Origin: Globisporangium splendens | Lineage: Eukaryota; Oomycota; Peronosporomycetes; Pythiales; Pythiaceae | DNA length: 64,000 nt | Reading direction: 5' to 3' | Assembly: GCA_006386115.1 (NCBI GenBank) | Contig: VFIW01000012.1 | Span: 124,001-188,000, forward strand | In this document: positions 1-12,933 of the stretch, in pieces | How the letters are laid out: every line of letters begins with the position of its first letter | Numbering within the stretch: the stretch's first letter is position 1 | The notes under the pieces: model-generated | The model's input: only the letters and a program-made list of their open reading frames with translations | Databases searched by the model: none | Told to the model about the DNA's origin: nothing | Program-made: the position numbers and the translations under genes

Positions 1-125
1 AAACACACGAATGTCTCATTTTCTCCGAAAGGACACACGTTGAACCTCCACATTCACTCGGAGCGCCGCCATCTTGAAGCACCATTGCGGGGTTGAAGGC
101 ATTTGCCCCAGAGCGCCGTGGCACA

Positions 126-3100
126 ATGCGCGAAGGCACGTCTCCCAGTCCGCCCGGCGCGCCGACCAACGGTAATGGGGCCGGCTCCGGTATCAGCAGC
201 AGCTCTAATGGCGAAGGCAGTGCGGGTGCGCTGCGATGGACCAGGATGGAGGCGATCGCGCCGCGCAATGGCGAGCTGCCGTCGCGGAGATCCGGCCACT
301 CGCTCTCGACCGCGGGCTCCAAGGGGTACTTGCTTGGCGGTTGCGACTGCTCGAAGCCCCCTGGTCCGACGAACAACCTGTTTGTGCTCAAGATCAATAC
401 GAATGCTCCCTGGGAGTGGGAGAAGCTCAAGTTTGCGCCGGCGACGCCGTTGCCCCGTTGGAAACACTCGGCAACGGTCGTGGACAACAAGGTGTACGTG
501 TTTGGCGGGTCCCACAATAGCAGCACGCGGTTTAACGATCTCTGGGTGTTCAACCCGATTACGATGGAGTGGAGCCAACCGATGGATAAAGGATCTGCAT
601 GTGCTCCGAGTCGAAGACGTGAGTTGGAGCAAAGCTACGAGCAAAGGTCGACTGCCAGAGGAACGAGCAGGGCACCAAGCGTGTGCAGTCGAAGATCTGA
701 TGCTTGTATGCGGTGGCTGGAACAGTGTTGCGCAGTTCAACGACCTGCACGTCTTTGACACCACGACCAACTCGTGGTTGACGATCGAAGGATTTCACAT
801 GGCGAACCCATTGCCTCGCTGGAATCATGCTGCATGTGCAGTGCCTGCGATTCCGCACGTCAAGGTCTTCAACTTTGGCGGTGCCATTGGAGAACCCAAC
901 AACTACAATGGCCAAGGCACGTACATGAACGATATCTCGTGCTGGACACAGGTGACATGACGTGGAGCGTACCCGAGATACGAGGCACACCACCCTATGG
1001 TCGATCCGATACAACGCTAGCGTACGACGACAAAGGCAGCAGACTGGTGATTTTCGGTGGATGGGCAAACGTCTGGCTCAACGATTTGTTTTGCTTGGAT
1101 GTGAGTTGTGTTGTCGGTCCACCGTATGGCATTACAGTGTTTTCCCCGAGTATGGACCCATCACGGGTGGCACACAGTTGATTCTCGAGGGGATCGATTT
1201 CATGAACAAGCCGGTGGCCGTCCGCTTTTCGTGTCGAAAAGGATCCGTCGACGTCAAAGGAGAGCACGTGAACGATCACACACTGTACGTTGCAACACCC
1301 GATTTCACGTCATACCCACCAGGAGATGTCCAAATTCGAATTGCACTCCAAGGTGACTCGTTCACGACAACTTTCCAGACGTTCAACTTTTTTGCGGTGA
1401 CCGATGCGTCCATGTGCTTTGCGTACGGTCCAGGTGTCTTGGGCGGTGGTGCTAGCGGCGAGCCGACATGCTTTATTATCCAGGCGCGGGACGCAAACTG
1501 CAACCTGCGCACTCGCGGAGGAGATGAGCTCATAGTCGAGGTGTCTTCCGACGATACAAGTCCGCTGTTCTTACCAACACTTCAAATCCAAGACCTGGTG
1601 AACGGAAAGTACTTGGTGAGCTACACCGTTTCGAATGCTGGAGAATACAAGGTGAATGTCGAATTCCAAGGCACTTTTGGGGGCGTGGCTGGCTCCATTC
1701 GTGGCGTACCGTTCACCGCATCGTTTGATGACACTGTCACACGCGACATGAATTTGATGACGGGCAAATTAGTGCTTGGCCAAGTTCTCCACGACCTGCA
1801 GTCGCTGCAGCAGTTCAGTAAAGAATGCAATCTTGGTCTCGAGCAACCGCTTTCTGATCCGTCCTGGACGCCAGAGCAGACTACCAATGTCTTAATCAGA
1901 CTAAAGGAGCACGTTTTCCACGTTGAAAAACGAGGCGAAGACGTTTCGTTGTCAATCGACGAGCTAAAAGCCGAAATCGCTTTTCTTAAGGATGCGGGCA
2001 TCATGGTGACGAAGGAGATTGATATGCTGAGCTCGATCGAAATCGCGTGGAATGATATCCTGCGAAAGGTACCGGCAGCAAGTGCTCGCATTCCTCCATT
2101 GACTTCCGCACAGAGCTTGACGTTTCGGAATGAAACGGGTGCGTATGTGGAGGAGCTCCAAAGAAAAGAAGCTCAGCTGAAAACAAAACCTTTCTGGAAT
2201 TTACAATTAACACCAAGGGTGCTCTAGACGCCATCACTCAAGAAAAAATAGCCTTCGAACAAGAGGAAGCGAATTTTGAACGACAGCGACACATTGCCGA
2301 GATCTTGGAATGCAAGGAGCTGATAGAACCGTGTGAAAAGGTTCTCAATGCGATGCGGAAAACCGCCGAGCATGCGCATCAACTCTGGGGGTCCATTTCA
2401 GATGTTACCCGAAAGATCGACCTCTCCAAGGAGGTTCCGTGGAGTATGATCGATGGCATTGTACTCGAAGAAGAAGCGAAGGGGTTTATGACCATGGTGA
2501 AAGCTACCAACAAGGATATCCGCGACTGCGACGCGTACAGAAATTTCGAACGAATCGTCAGAGTTCCTCAGCGCGTGTCCGTTGTTCCAAGCACTACGGC
2601 ATCCGCCTGTGCGCAAACGGCATTGGCCAGAACTTGTGGAAGTTGCCGGGAAGACGTTTGATTGTCCCGATGACAACCCAGCGCTCAAGTTTGCCGACGT
2701 CTTGGCACTGAATCTGCATGAGTTTCAGCGCGATGTGGAAGAAATCACCGATAGAGCCCAGAAAAAAGCGAAACAAGAATCCGTGCTTCAGGATCTAGAA
2801 TCACGCTGGTCGACAGTCTCGTTCACGATGACGAGATACAAAGAAACGGATGTTTCGTTGCTGCACCTCTCTGAAGACATCGCTGAGATGCTGGAATCTC
2901 ACCAACTTCTATTGCAGGCAATGGTGTCTGGTCGACACAATTGCTTCCAAGCTCAAACCCAGAGTTGGTATTCCAGACTTATGCTGGTCTCGGAAATCGT
3001 GGGGATTCTCAGTGAAATCCAGCGCTCATGGTCGTGCCTTGAACCGCTGTTCATGCGATCTGAAGAAACCAAGCGAGAGTTACCGGCAGAAGCAGTTCGG

Positions 3101-6100
3101 TCTCAGCAAATCGACGAGCGGGTTCGACAAACCTTGCGTCTGATGTGGTCTCAGCTCTCAAGCGGCAATGCGTTGCTAGCGTGTCAGCTGCCAGATCTAC
3201 TTCTATCGTTGAACGAACTCCGTGCACTTCTTGAAAAGTGCCAGCAGGCGCTGAAAGAATACTTGGATTCCAAGCGGCGCTTGTAACATTGCGAGGACAC
3301 ATCGTACGATCGCTACTGCGCTTACCGGAACAGAATCGTGTCGACTGGTTGATGCAGAAACTCCCAGCGTCCAATGAAAGTGATTCGATGCTACTCCCCA
3401 TGGACGCGGCACAGGTTGCGTTACTCGTTGCGGATATTGAATATGCCAAAGGTGTCGAGAACTCCTTCGTTCTGCTATCAAATGGTCACGCGACAGCGAT
3501 GAACGGATACTACGAGAAAATCGTCATTCAGCTAAACGACTTGGTAAAGCTGACACAGACGAATCTTACGAAGCAAGATCACCAGCGAGCCATATGCTTG
3601 ATCACGATCGATGCGCATTCCCGAGATGTTGTCCAGAAGCTGCTGTTTGAGAGAATTACATCTTCAAGCTCGTTTTTATGGCAATGACAGCTGAAGCAAA
3701 GGCGCGCTGACCACTCTAACAGGACGTACCTTGAGATCTATGACGCAACCTTTGACTACGGATTCGAGTACCTCGGCAATGGCCCTCGATTGGTCATCAC
3801 GCCTCTCACAGACCGAATCTACGTCACGGCTACACAAGCGCTCCACATCCAGATGGGTTGTGATCCTGCAGGTCCAGCTGGTACAGGGAAAACGGAGACG
3901 ACCAAAGATCTCGCCAACATGGTCGGGAAGATCTGTTACATGTTTAACTGCTCTCCGGAAATGAATTACAAGAATCTTGGCAACATCTTCAAAGGACTAG
4001 CAAGCGCTGGTGCATGGGGGTGTTTCGACGAGTTCAATCGGCTGGCTCCAGAGGTGCTCTCGGTTCGCTCCGTGCGGTTTAAAGCGGTATGCGATGGAAT
4101 ACGGAGTGATAGCGAGCATATCACGATTGAAGGCGACACAGTCAAGTTGGACCCGACGTGTGGTATGTTCACCACGATGAACCCGGGGTATCTTGGGCGT
4201 TCAGAACTTCCCGAAGGTCTAAAGGCATTGTTCCGGCCGATCATCGTCATGGCGCCAGACCTTGTCCTCATCTGTGAAAACATGTTCATGGCGGAAGGAT
4301 TCCGAGAAGCCAAGCTCTTGGCATCAAAGTTTTTCAGCCTGTACTCGCTGCTAAAGGAGCTGCTTTCCAAGCAAGACCATTACGATTGGGGGTTGTGAGC
4401 AGCCAAGAGTGTTCTCGTGGTTGCTGGTTCTTTCAAGCGGACAGAACCCAAACTTGCTGAGCAAGAAATTCTGATGCGTTTTCTTCGAGATTTCAACTTA
4501 CCAAAGATCGCAGAGCAAGATCTTCTCATCTTCAATGATCTTCTAGAAGATCTGTTCCCACAGATGAATCCACCTCGAAAAGTTGACGAAGCTGTGGAGG
4601 AATTTGTTCACACAGCATGTGAAGAGCGCGGGTTTTGGCCACACGAGCAATTTCGACTCAAGGTCATTCAGCTGGAAGAGCTGCTCGCGATTCGTCACTG
4701 TGTTTTTGTCATGGGACTGCCTGGTAGCGGGAAAGCGGAATGCTGCGAGACACTAGCAGCCGCGCGAAAAAAGAAAGGAGATGATTATTATACAAAAGTT
4801 GTCGATTTGAACCCAAAGACAGTCTCGACGGAAGAGCTTTACGGCTACATGGTGCTCGGAACACGGGAGTGGAAAGATGGGTTGCTGTCCAAACTCATGA
4901 GAGACGTTGCGACCATCTCTATGACAGATCTGCGGCCAAAGTGGTTGGTCCTGGATGGGGATTTGGATGCAAACTGGATCGAATCCATGAACTCTGTCAT
5001 GGACGACAACAAGATGCTGACTTTGGCGCCAAACGAACGCATCCCGCTGAAGCCGAACATGCGGCTTCTCTTTGAAATTCGCGACTTGAAGTTTGCGACT
5101 CCCGCGACTGTTTCGCGCGCTGGGATTCTCTATATCTCAAACAACGATGGTTCTCAGTGGAGATCCTTTCTTGCGAGTTGGGTTGGCACGAAAGATGCGA
5201 CGTTGCAGCAACGCTCGGCGTTAGGGGATGCAATGAACAAGTACATTGATCCGATCGTGTCCTTCATCAGACAAAACTGCAAGACGATCGTACCCATGGA
5301 AGACATTACGATGGTACAGACATATTTGTACTTTCTGGACACCATTCTGGATGCGGAGACACTGGCAGATGCCAAGAAAGCGGACAATTTGAGCGGCTTC
5401 ATATCTGTTTGGGCATTTGGCGCTGGCGCATTCACAAAACCGTTCCGGGATTTACTGATATTAGAGAGATGGATACCATTCCTCTGTAAGGCGCTCACAG
5501 GCAGCGGACCTCACAAGAAGGATACGATCCCGATGTTCGAATCCTGCAGTCCTCTTGAGATTTTGACAAGCGATTCTGAGATCACCGCGCAGAATACGCG
5601 AGGTTTGCCCAGTGATCGTGTCTCGATAGAAACGGAGCGGTCGTACGGTGCAGTAAAAGGTGGCCACTGCTCATTGAACCTCAGCTGCAAGGCATTTACT
5701 GGCTTCGTGAAATGGAGAAGCATGCTCGTCGCGCGTCCCCGAGCTCGTTTCAGGTCGTTCGCCAAGATCAAGCAAACTTTACGCAATTGCTAGAAACGGC
5801 TGTTGAGCATGGACACTCGCTGTTGGTAGAGAATATGACGGAGGAAATTGAGGTTTGCCTGTGGCCAGTGATATCGCGGACGACGGCAACACGCGGCCAC
5901 AAGACATTCCTGAAGCTTGGAGACAAACTCGTGGAATTCCATGCAGACTTCCGTTTGTATTTGCACACGAAGCTGTCGAACCCGCATTATCCACCTGAGC
6001 TTCAAGCCGAGGCGACAATGATCAACTTCGCTGTGACCCAGCAAGGGCTCGAAGATCAACTATTGTCCTCAGTGGTTCGTAAAGAGTGGCCGAAAAAGAC

Positions 6101-9100
6101 CAAAGTTCGTACCGCATTGATGCACCAGCAAAACGAGTTCAAGATTCGCATTCAGGCGCTAGAAGATCGTATCCTGACGAATTTGGCTGACGCTGAAGGT
6201 GATATCACGGAAAATGTACAAGTGATCACGGATCTCGAAACGACCAAGGCGACTGCTGTGGAAATCGCGATGAAAGCTGCGAAGGTGAAGGAATACGAAG
6301 CTCAGATCAACGCACTGAGCTCACGATACCAGTCGGTCGCGAATTGAGGCGCGTTGCTATTCTTCATTACGGACGGGTTGGCACGAATGCATCCGTGCTA
6401 CGTGTACTCGCTGAACGCATTCGTCGTCATCTCTCAACGAGGTATTGATTTGGTATCCTCTGATAAGGGCAAAGATTCGTCTGCAAATGCAACTGGAGGA
6501 GGAGCGCTGCTGACTCGACTCAAGTCAGCAGCCAAAAAGGTGATCGCGACGCAGCGATTTCAATGGAACGCAGATTTGCTGCTAGCTGATCGAGTGGTCG
6601 ATAGCAGTGCCGAGCAAGACCTCGGTGCGATGTTGCAGCGAACGGATCAAGAAGAGATGCCGACACCTGCCCAAATCGAAGCGCGGTGCAGGCAACTCAA
6701 GGCGTCTATTACGGAAGTCGTCTTCAATTACATACGACGCAGATTTTTCGAGAGCGACAAATTGACGCTCGCGACACAGTTGCACTTTGCGATCCTGCAA
6801 AGCGAAGATAAGATGCAGTCCGTGGACATTCACCAGATCGTCACAATCGGCACTTCGACGGATCCGAGTGGACCTGGAATGGGGATCCTGAGCGAGTGGC
6901 TGCGCGTGCGGAAGCTAGAGGAAAACATCACGAGTCTCCAAAAGCTCACGACGTACATGAAATCGGACGCAGAGGAGTGGAGAGAATGGTACGATTCCGA
7001 TAAACCCGAGGTGAAACCACTCCCTGGTCCATACGAGACGACGATCACGCCCTTGCAGTTGCTGCACATCGTGCGCGTGATGCGGTCCGATCGTATGATT
7101 GCGGCACTGCAAACCTTCTTGAGCACACACTTGGGCACCTCGTTTATCCAGCAACCGCCATTTGATATGGAAGCCGCGTACCAAGAGACCAGTGCGTCGA
7201 CACTGATGTTCTTTGTGCTTTTCCCCGGAGTCGATCCAATCTCGTGGGTCGAGAATTTAGGCAAAAAATTCGACTTCACCTACGAACACGGCAACTTGAT
7301 CAACATTTCGATGGGTCAGGGTCAGGAAAGCATGGCGGACAGTATCCTCATGAGGTTCTCACGAGAGGGCAACTGGGTGATCTTGCAGAATATCCACTTG
7401 ATGCAATCGTGGTTACCCAAGCTCGAGCGTACCCTGGAATTGTACTCGGTGTCGGTCGATCAGAACTTCCGATGTTTCTTGTCAGCAGAAGCGCCAGCGC
7501 TAGCATCGCTGAACAATCTGCCCGAGTTGCTTTTACAAAGTTGCATCAAGGTAGCGAACGAAGCGCCAACCGATCTGAAGAGCAACCTGCGGCATGCGTG
7601 GGCAAACCTCTCCCTCAAGCAAATTGAAGAATGCTCCAAGCCGAGCGAGTACCAGGGATGTCTCTTTGCGCTGTGCTTCTTCCATGTGCTCGTCCTCGGT
7701 TGTCGTCGCTTTGGGTTTCAGGGATGGAGTCGCATCTACAGCTTCAACACGGGTGATCTGCTCATTTGCTCAGATGTGCTGCGCAGGTACCTCGAGAATA
7801 CTGCGAGTGCGAGTGGCAAGTCCAAGGAGCTGCCGTGGGATGATCTACGGTATATCTTTGGTGAGATCATGTATGGCGGCCACATCACGGATCACTGGGA
7901 TCGTATCACGAACAACGCGTATCTGCTGAGTATTTTCACTCCCGAAATCCTGACTGGCAAAGAGCTCGCGCCAGGATTCAAATGCCCCGACCCCATGGCA
8001 TATACATACACAAAGTATGGCAACTGCATCGAGTCCGAGCTGCCCATGGAGGCGCCTATGGTGTATGGACTGCATTCGAATGCCGAAGTCGGGTACTTGT
8101 CAGATGCGTCCAACGAGTTGTTCTTGACCATCGCCAAGTTTCAACCCGCTTCTTCTTCGTCCAGTGAACCCGGGGACAATCCTCCCACAGCTACTCAGAC
8201 ATCTGGATCAAAGGACGTAGCACGTGTCCCGCCAATCATTGAGAGCTTGCTCGACCAGCTTCCTGCTGAGACAGATCTTCAAGCGCTGCAGATGCGGGCA
8301 GCGCCGTTGCTCTCAATGGACCAATCTCCGTATGTCGTGGTCGCGTTGCAAGAGGCTGCGCGGATGAATGCCCTTGTGAACGAGATCCACACGAGTTTGA
8401 CCGAGCTCATGAAGGGCATCAACGGCACATTGAACATGACCGAGTCGATGGAGGATCTTCTGGAGGCGCTCTCGATCAACCAGGTCCCGGGGAGAAACGT
8501 GTTGCACCTGTGCTCGTGGGAGCGCTTTGCATGGTGGTCCCGCAAATCTCTTGCGATGTGGTACGCAGACTTCCTCGAGCGTGTCCATTTCCTCACAGCA
8601 TGGACGTCCGAGTTTCGGCTGCCGTACTCTGTGTGGATCTCGGACTTGTTCAACCCGACGGCGTTCCACACGGCGATCAAGCAGTGCAATGCACGCAAAC
8701 ACAGCTTCCCGCTGGACTCCATGACGATCGAGACCCACTTCACGACGGTTCTCAACCCGGAAGCTGCCGAGTCGTATCCTGACATGGGCGCGTACATTCG
8801 CGGTCTGTACGTGGAAGGCGCGCACTGGGAGTTGCCCGTGAAGGATGGCGAGAAGTCGTCACCGTTCTCGTACGAGATCGATGGGATACCTTGTGGAGGA
8901 CACATCATGGACCCGTTGCCGAAAGAGCTCTTCCCAGAGACCCCTGTCGTGTACGCGCGAGCGGTCGTGATCGACGAGAAGTGGGAGGCGACGAGCGTGG
9001 GCTACTTTCGACGCCAGCACGACGTGTTTGACTGTCCAGTGTACCAGACGACGCAGTGTGGTCCGACGTATGTGTTCTTGGCGACGCTCAACACAACCGA

Positions 9101-9158
9101 GCCAAAGTCCAAGTGGATCTTGGCGGGATTGGCCCTCATGATGCAGAAAGATGCTTGA
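126..9158 (+). pseudogene. Pseudogene of axonemal outer-arm dynein heavy chain (kelch/filamin type, ODA11-like)
   Basis: Recognisable dynein parts follow in order but in shifting frames. They are N-terminal kelch repeats (126-1130), an IPT/filamin-like region (about 1140-1740, GPITGGTQL then AYGPGVLGGG), tail and linker pieces (1750-3690), AAA1 (P-loop GPAGTGKTET near 3870, Walker B CFDEFNR near 4020), AAA2 (GLPGSGKAE near 4715), and an AAA5/AAA6/C-terminal block that is open from 6354 to the stop at 9158. A kelch plus filamin N-terminus is the hallmark of the Chlamydomonas alpha heavy chain, which powers flagellar beating. Lesions seen: frame changes near 600 (with loss of kelch sequence), 940, 1130, 2195, 2575, 3280 and 5640; in-frame TGA stops at 3685, 4396 and 6344. 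The AAA2 end is joined directly to the post-stalk AAA5 start near 5430, so AAA3, AAA4 and the microtubule-binding stalk are absent. About 3,000 codons remain against roughly 4,500 in the family. It cannot encode a working motor. Confidence 0.9.
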
Positions 9159-9945
9159 TCTGGTATGCGCCTGTAATGTGTAGGGACGAATGTGTTCGTT
9201 GATATCAGTGTGCTTTTTGTAATAGAGAGAGCATCAGGTTGTTATAAAACTCGTTCATTCTCATTGACGAAGAGCAAGACAAAGAGACAGAAGAAAGCAA
9301 GGAGACCCGCAGCGCCAGCAGCTCGCTGCAATACGCACTATGAAGCGCATCGCTGCGATCAAGTGCCGACGTACGTGCTCCTCGCTCTCGTCCATTCGTT
9401 CGCTGTTCCCCTCCTCTCAAATGACACGCATAAAGAGTTTTGATTCCTCATTTGCTCTGTTTCCAACTGCAGTACACGAATAGGAATACTCGTGCTTTCT
9501 CACATATGCGACACGAAAGTATGCACACGCACGCAGCGAACGCAATATGCTGCCGTATTGAGAAGCCGCGAAGGCACGAGCGCATGTTGCTTTTTTCGCA
9601 TTGTGCTGTGGCTCTTCAAATGAAAGGGTCAGCAAGCACTCTGCTCAACATATATAAATTCAGAGATAATTCTGTCCATCACCTGCATAAAACCGGACAA
9701 ATCTGAGTCAACGTCCTCTCAAAGCATCTGAAAATATTCGGAATCTTATACTTGATATTTCTAGCGACACATCGGTTCACAATTTGTTTTGATGTTTTCC
9801 ACCCTGTTGGATCAGACTCAGACTTTTGTCAAATAGACACCATCTTATTCAGCTCTGCAGGACCATTATTGCAGGATGTACACTAAGAGATACAAACGAA
9901 AGCGATCCTCTCCCCATAAAGCCATTCACGAGGACGACGACAGCG
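9159..9945. other. Intergenic, no gene seen
   Basis: This stretch lies between the dynein remnant and the mannosidase. It is AT-richer than the genes and has no conserved peptide in any frame. TTCACAATTT near 9775 resembles the FPR part of the oomycete core promoter and could serve the mannosidase, but the match is weak. Confidence 0.5.
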
Positions 9946-12103
9946 ATGGAGTCGCGCGCGCGCAGGTTCCCGACCCCGTCGTCGGCCTTCGACGAGACCG
10001 CGCTCGCGAGCTCCGCGTGGACCGAGTACTCGAACGGCAAGGACAGTCGGGTGGGGAGCCCCCGCGGCGCGGGCGTGCGGCTCGTGCGACTATTCGCCCT
10101 GATCCTGTGCGGCGGCTTCGCGCTGCAGTGGTGGCTCTGGAAGCCTCTCCCGACCGATGGCGACATCGTGGAGGCGCCTCCGCTCCAAGTCAATCGCTTA
10201 CGCGGAAACAACGAGCAGTACGAACATGGGATCGGCACAGGCGCTGATGCGGATGCGCCGACCATTGGCGGCGTGAACGACGATGAGACGCCGCCCGCAT
10301 TCCCGCCGCTTGTCGTGACCGCCCAAAGCGCAGAAGACATTGCAGCCCGCAGGAAGCGATACGACCCCGCGTTGCATTCTAGAGACCAGAGAGAGGTCGT
10401 GGAGATGGTCAAGTGGGCGTGGGGCGGGTACGCGAAGCACGCGTACGGCCGCGATTCGTTGAACATCCACGACCGCACGGGTCCGTCGCACGACTTGGCG
10501 CTGACGCTCGTGGACTCGCTCGATACGCTCTTCGTCGTGGGCATGTTTGACGAATTCGATGAAGCGAGCGGCTGGATCGCGAAGAACATGGAGACACGCA
10601 TGCACTACGATGGATGGGTGAGCGTCTTTGAGACCACGATTCGAGTCATGGGCGGACTCTTGTCGTCCTATTATCTCTCAGGTTTGTGTTTTGTTTTATT
10701 GTTGTCTCTCTTGCTCTTCTCGTGGTGGTCACAGAGATGCGCATGCTACTTACTGACGTTGAATGATCGTTTCTTTTATACGTGATGCAGGTCACGAGCA
10801 CTTGCTCGTGGCTGCTACGAAGCTTGGGGACCTGCTGTCTCCAGCGTTTAAAGAATACAAACACGGCTTCCCAGACAAAGACTACAATATTGTGGTACGT
10901 CTGATGTGCTAGTCGATTTGATCATTCATTGATTTCACGAATGTTGTATATTCATGTATGTATCGTGTGTTGGTGGATCCATACACTAGAAAAAAATCAC
11001 CCGCGAAGCACCGTCGCTTGCTGAGGTTGGCTCCCTTCAGTTGGAGTTCAAGTACCTCGCCCGGCTCACTGGCAACAACGAATACCGAGACCAAGTGGAG
11101 CGCATCATGAACTCGGTACGGTGGCTCTGGTTTCGTTCAACAGGTTCTAACCCTCATGGCTGAAGTGGCTTATATCTACGCTGATGCTTACAAATGTAGC
11201 TGGCCAGAGATGTCGCAGAGAAATATCCCAATGGACTGCTCCCCGTGGTTGTCAACCAGCGCACAGGACGAATCTCTGGTGGGAAAGTCACACTCGGTGC
11301 CAATGGAGACAGCTACTACGAGTATCTACTCAAGCAAGTGCGTATTCCTTTCGCGTACATGTTGGTAGAGAGCATCTATAACCGGTGGCGTATGTATGGG
11401 TCTTGCTTCGTAGTGGCTGCTGTCAGGGAAACGAGAAAAAAAGTACAAGAACCAGTACATCGTCGCTGTGAACGGCATCATGGACCAGCTCGTGGCCAAG
11501 TCCAAGCCGTCGGGGCTTGTGTTTATCGGAGAGCTCGTCGACGGTCACCTGTCTCCAAAGATGGATCACTTGGTGTGCTTCGTGCCGGGCATGCTCGCTC
11601 TGGGGTACATGCACGGCATGCCGGAGAGCCACCTGAAGCTCGCAGAGCAATTGCTCGAGACGTGCTACCAGATGTATGCGCAAATGGACGCTAAGCTCGC
11701 ACCCGAGATCGCGTATTTCAACATGAACGATGACGCGTCCAAAGACCTCGACATTCACTCGCGAGACGCGTTCAATTTGCTTCGTCCAGAGACCGTCGAG
11801 AGTCTCATGATCATGTACCGCGTGACGAAGAATGAGAAGTACCGCGTCTACGGCCGCGAGATCATGCGCGCATTTGAGAAACACTGCAGATTAGAGACGG
11901 GAGGGTACATGAGCATCGGGAATGTCGCTAAGGGTCCGGTGCAGACAAAGTTTCGCGATGGGATGGAGAGCTTTTTCATCGCGGAGACGCTCAAGTACCT
12001 CTTTCTGCTCTTCTCGGACGACTCGGTGTTCCCGCTGGACCAGATCGTGTTCAACACGGAGGCGCACCCGTTCCCGATGGAGCAGCCCGTGCTCGTAGAC
12101 TAG
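9946..12103 (+). CDS. Glycoside hydrolase family 47 alpha-1,2-mannosidase, type II membrane protein
   Basis: The enzyme trims alpha-1,2-linked mannose from N-glycans in the ER or Golgi. Exons: 9946-10681, 10791-10894, 10990-11115, 11200-11341, 11427-12103; this model gives about 594 aa. The start MESRARRF is chosen because it lies just before a single N-terminal membrane anchor (RLFALILCGGFALQWWLW), as in type II glycosidases. Family motifs are clear: LTLVDSLDTLFVVGMF, SLAEVGSLQLEFKYL, LLRPETVESL with a catalytic acid residue, MESFFIAETLKYLFLLF, and the terminal FNTEAHP whose Thr binds the catalytic calcium. The fourth donor is the weak point. GTGCGT at 11338 looks stronger but breaks the frame, while GTATTC at 11342 keeps it. 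All other splice sites are GT-AG. The protein appears complete. Confidence 0.93.
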
Positions 12104-12933
12104 ACGGAAGAAACGAAAGCGTTTTTGTGTAGTTGGCCGCAGTTTGAGTGTGGTGGTGTCAGGTCGCATCGGAAGATCAGACACGGATGCAGATAGGTGC
12201 TGCTCAGGTCCGCGAATGTATGCTCACTTGGCTTTTTTTAACGTAAGTTTTGAACTGCTGTGAATTAGAACGAGAACAAAATATCGCCAAAAAGCTACAA
12301 GTTAGCCGCTTCTGAACGTATTTTCGCTGTCTTGATAACAGCTGTGTGCGATGCATTTGTTTCATTTTTTGTCATCATTTTTGGAGTTTTTTTCATTTTT
12401 TCGCAATGAGCTCAATTTTGAGCGATAATAAAATGGGGTGTGATCATCGTCTGAAAACCTGTCTGCATCATTGCCGCAAGAAGCTGCTCGCAGTAGCACA
12501 ACTCGCGCAAAGAGCGGCACGTATGTGCGTTCGCCAAGATCTCATTGCCCAAGACACTCCCGCAGCATTTACCTGACGACGCAGTGTCATTGTCTCCATA
12601 CGAGCGCATCAAATGAATCAGCTAGCGCATGGCGAGCGCACCAAGCGAATCAACTCGTATATACACCGCCACGCTGGATGAGAAACAGCCCAGCCTTGCT
12701 TGAGCATTTCGCTCGCTTCACCGCGTCTGCTGGTTTTCTTGCACCGTGCCGTTTTTAGCACATGCTCGACCGCCACCTAAAATAGCCGGCAATGTCCACG
12801 ACGCGAAGGACGAAAGCCACATTCCTATGAAGCCGAGTGATCGCCAGCAGCACTCGAAGCGCTGGAGCCGCCACCGAGAAAGCAGAAAGGCTCAGAACGC
12901 GGCGTCGTGTGTGCTCGTTGGTGTGGCGTAAAT
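12104..12933. other. Intergenic, no gene seen
   Basis: The region holds the 3' flank of the mannosidase, which is T-rich around 12350-12410, and the upstream flank of the PKA-like kinase. No ORF here has a recognisable motif. Confidence 0.5.

Noticed and set aside
3685..6346. TGA read-through or an altered genetic code in the dynein gene
   Set aside because: Other genes in the window use TGA and TAA/TAG as ordinary stops, and the dynein locus also has frameshifts and domain-size deletions.
126..9158. Sequencing error as the sole cause of dynein frameshifts
   Set aside because: Small indels could be errors, but loss of AAA3, AAA4 and the stalk, and of kelch sequence, cannot. Neighbouring housekeeping genes are clean.
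11436..11442. Frameshift at an A7 run in the mannosidase
   Set aside because: Using the donor GTATTC at 11342 instead of GTGCGT at 11338 restores the frame, so no lesion needs to be assumed.
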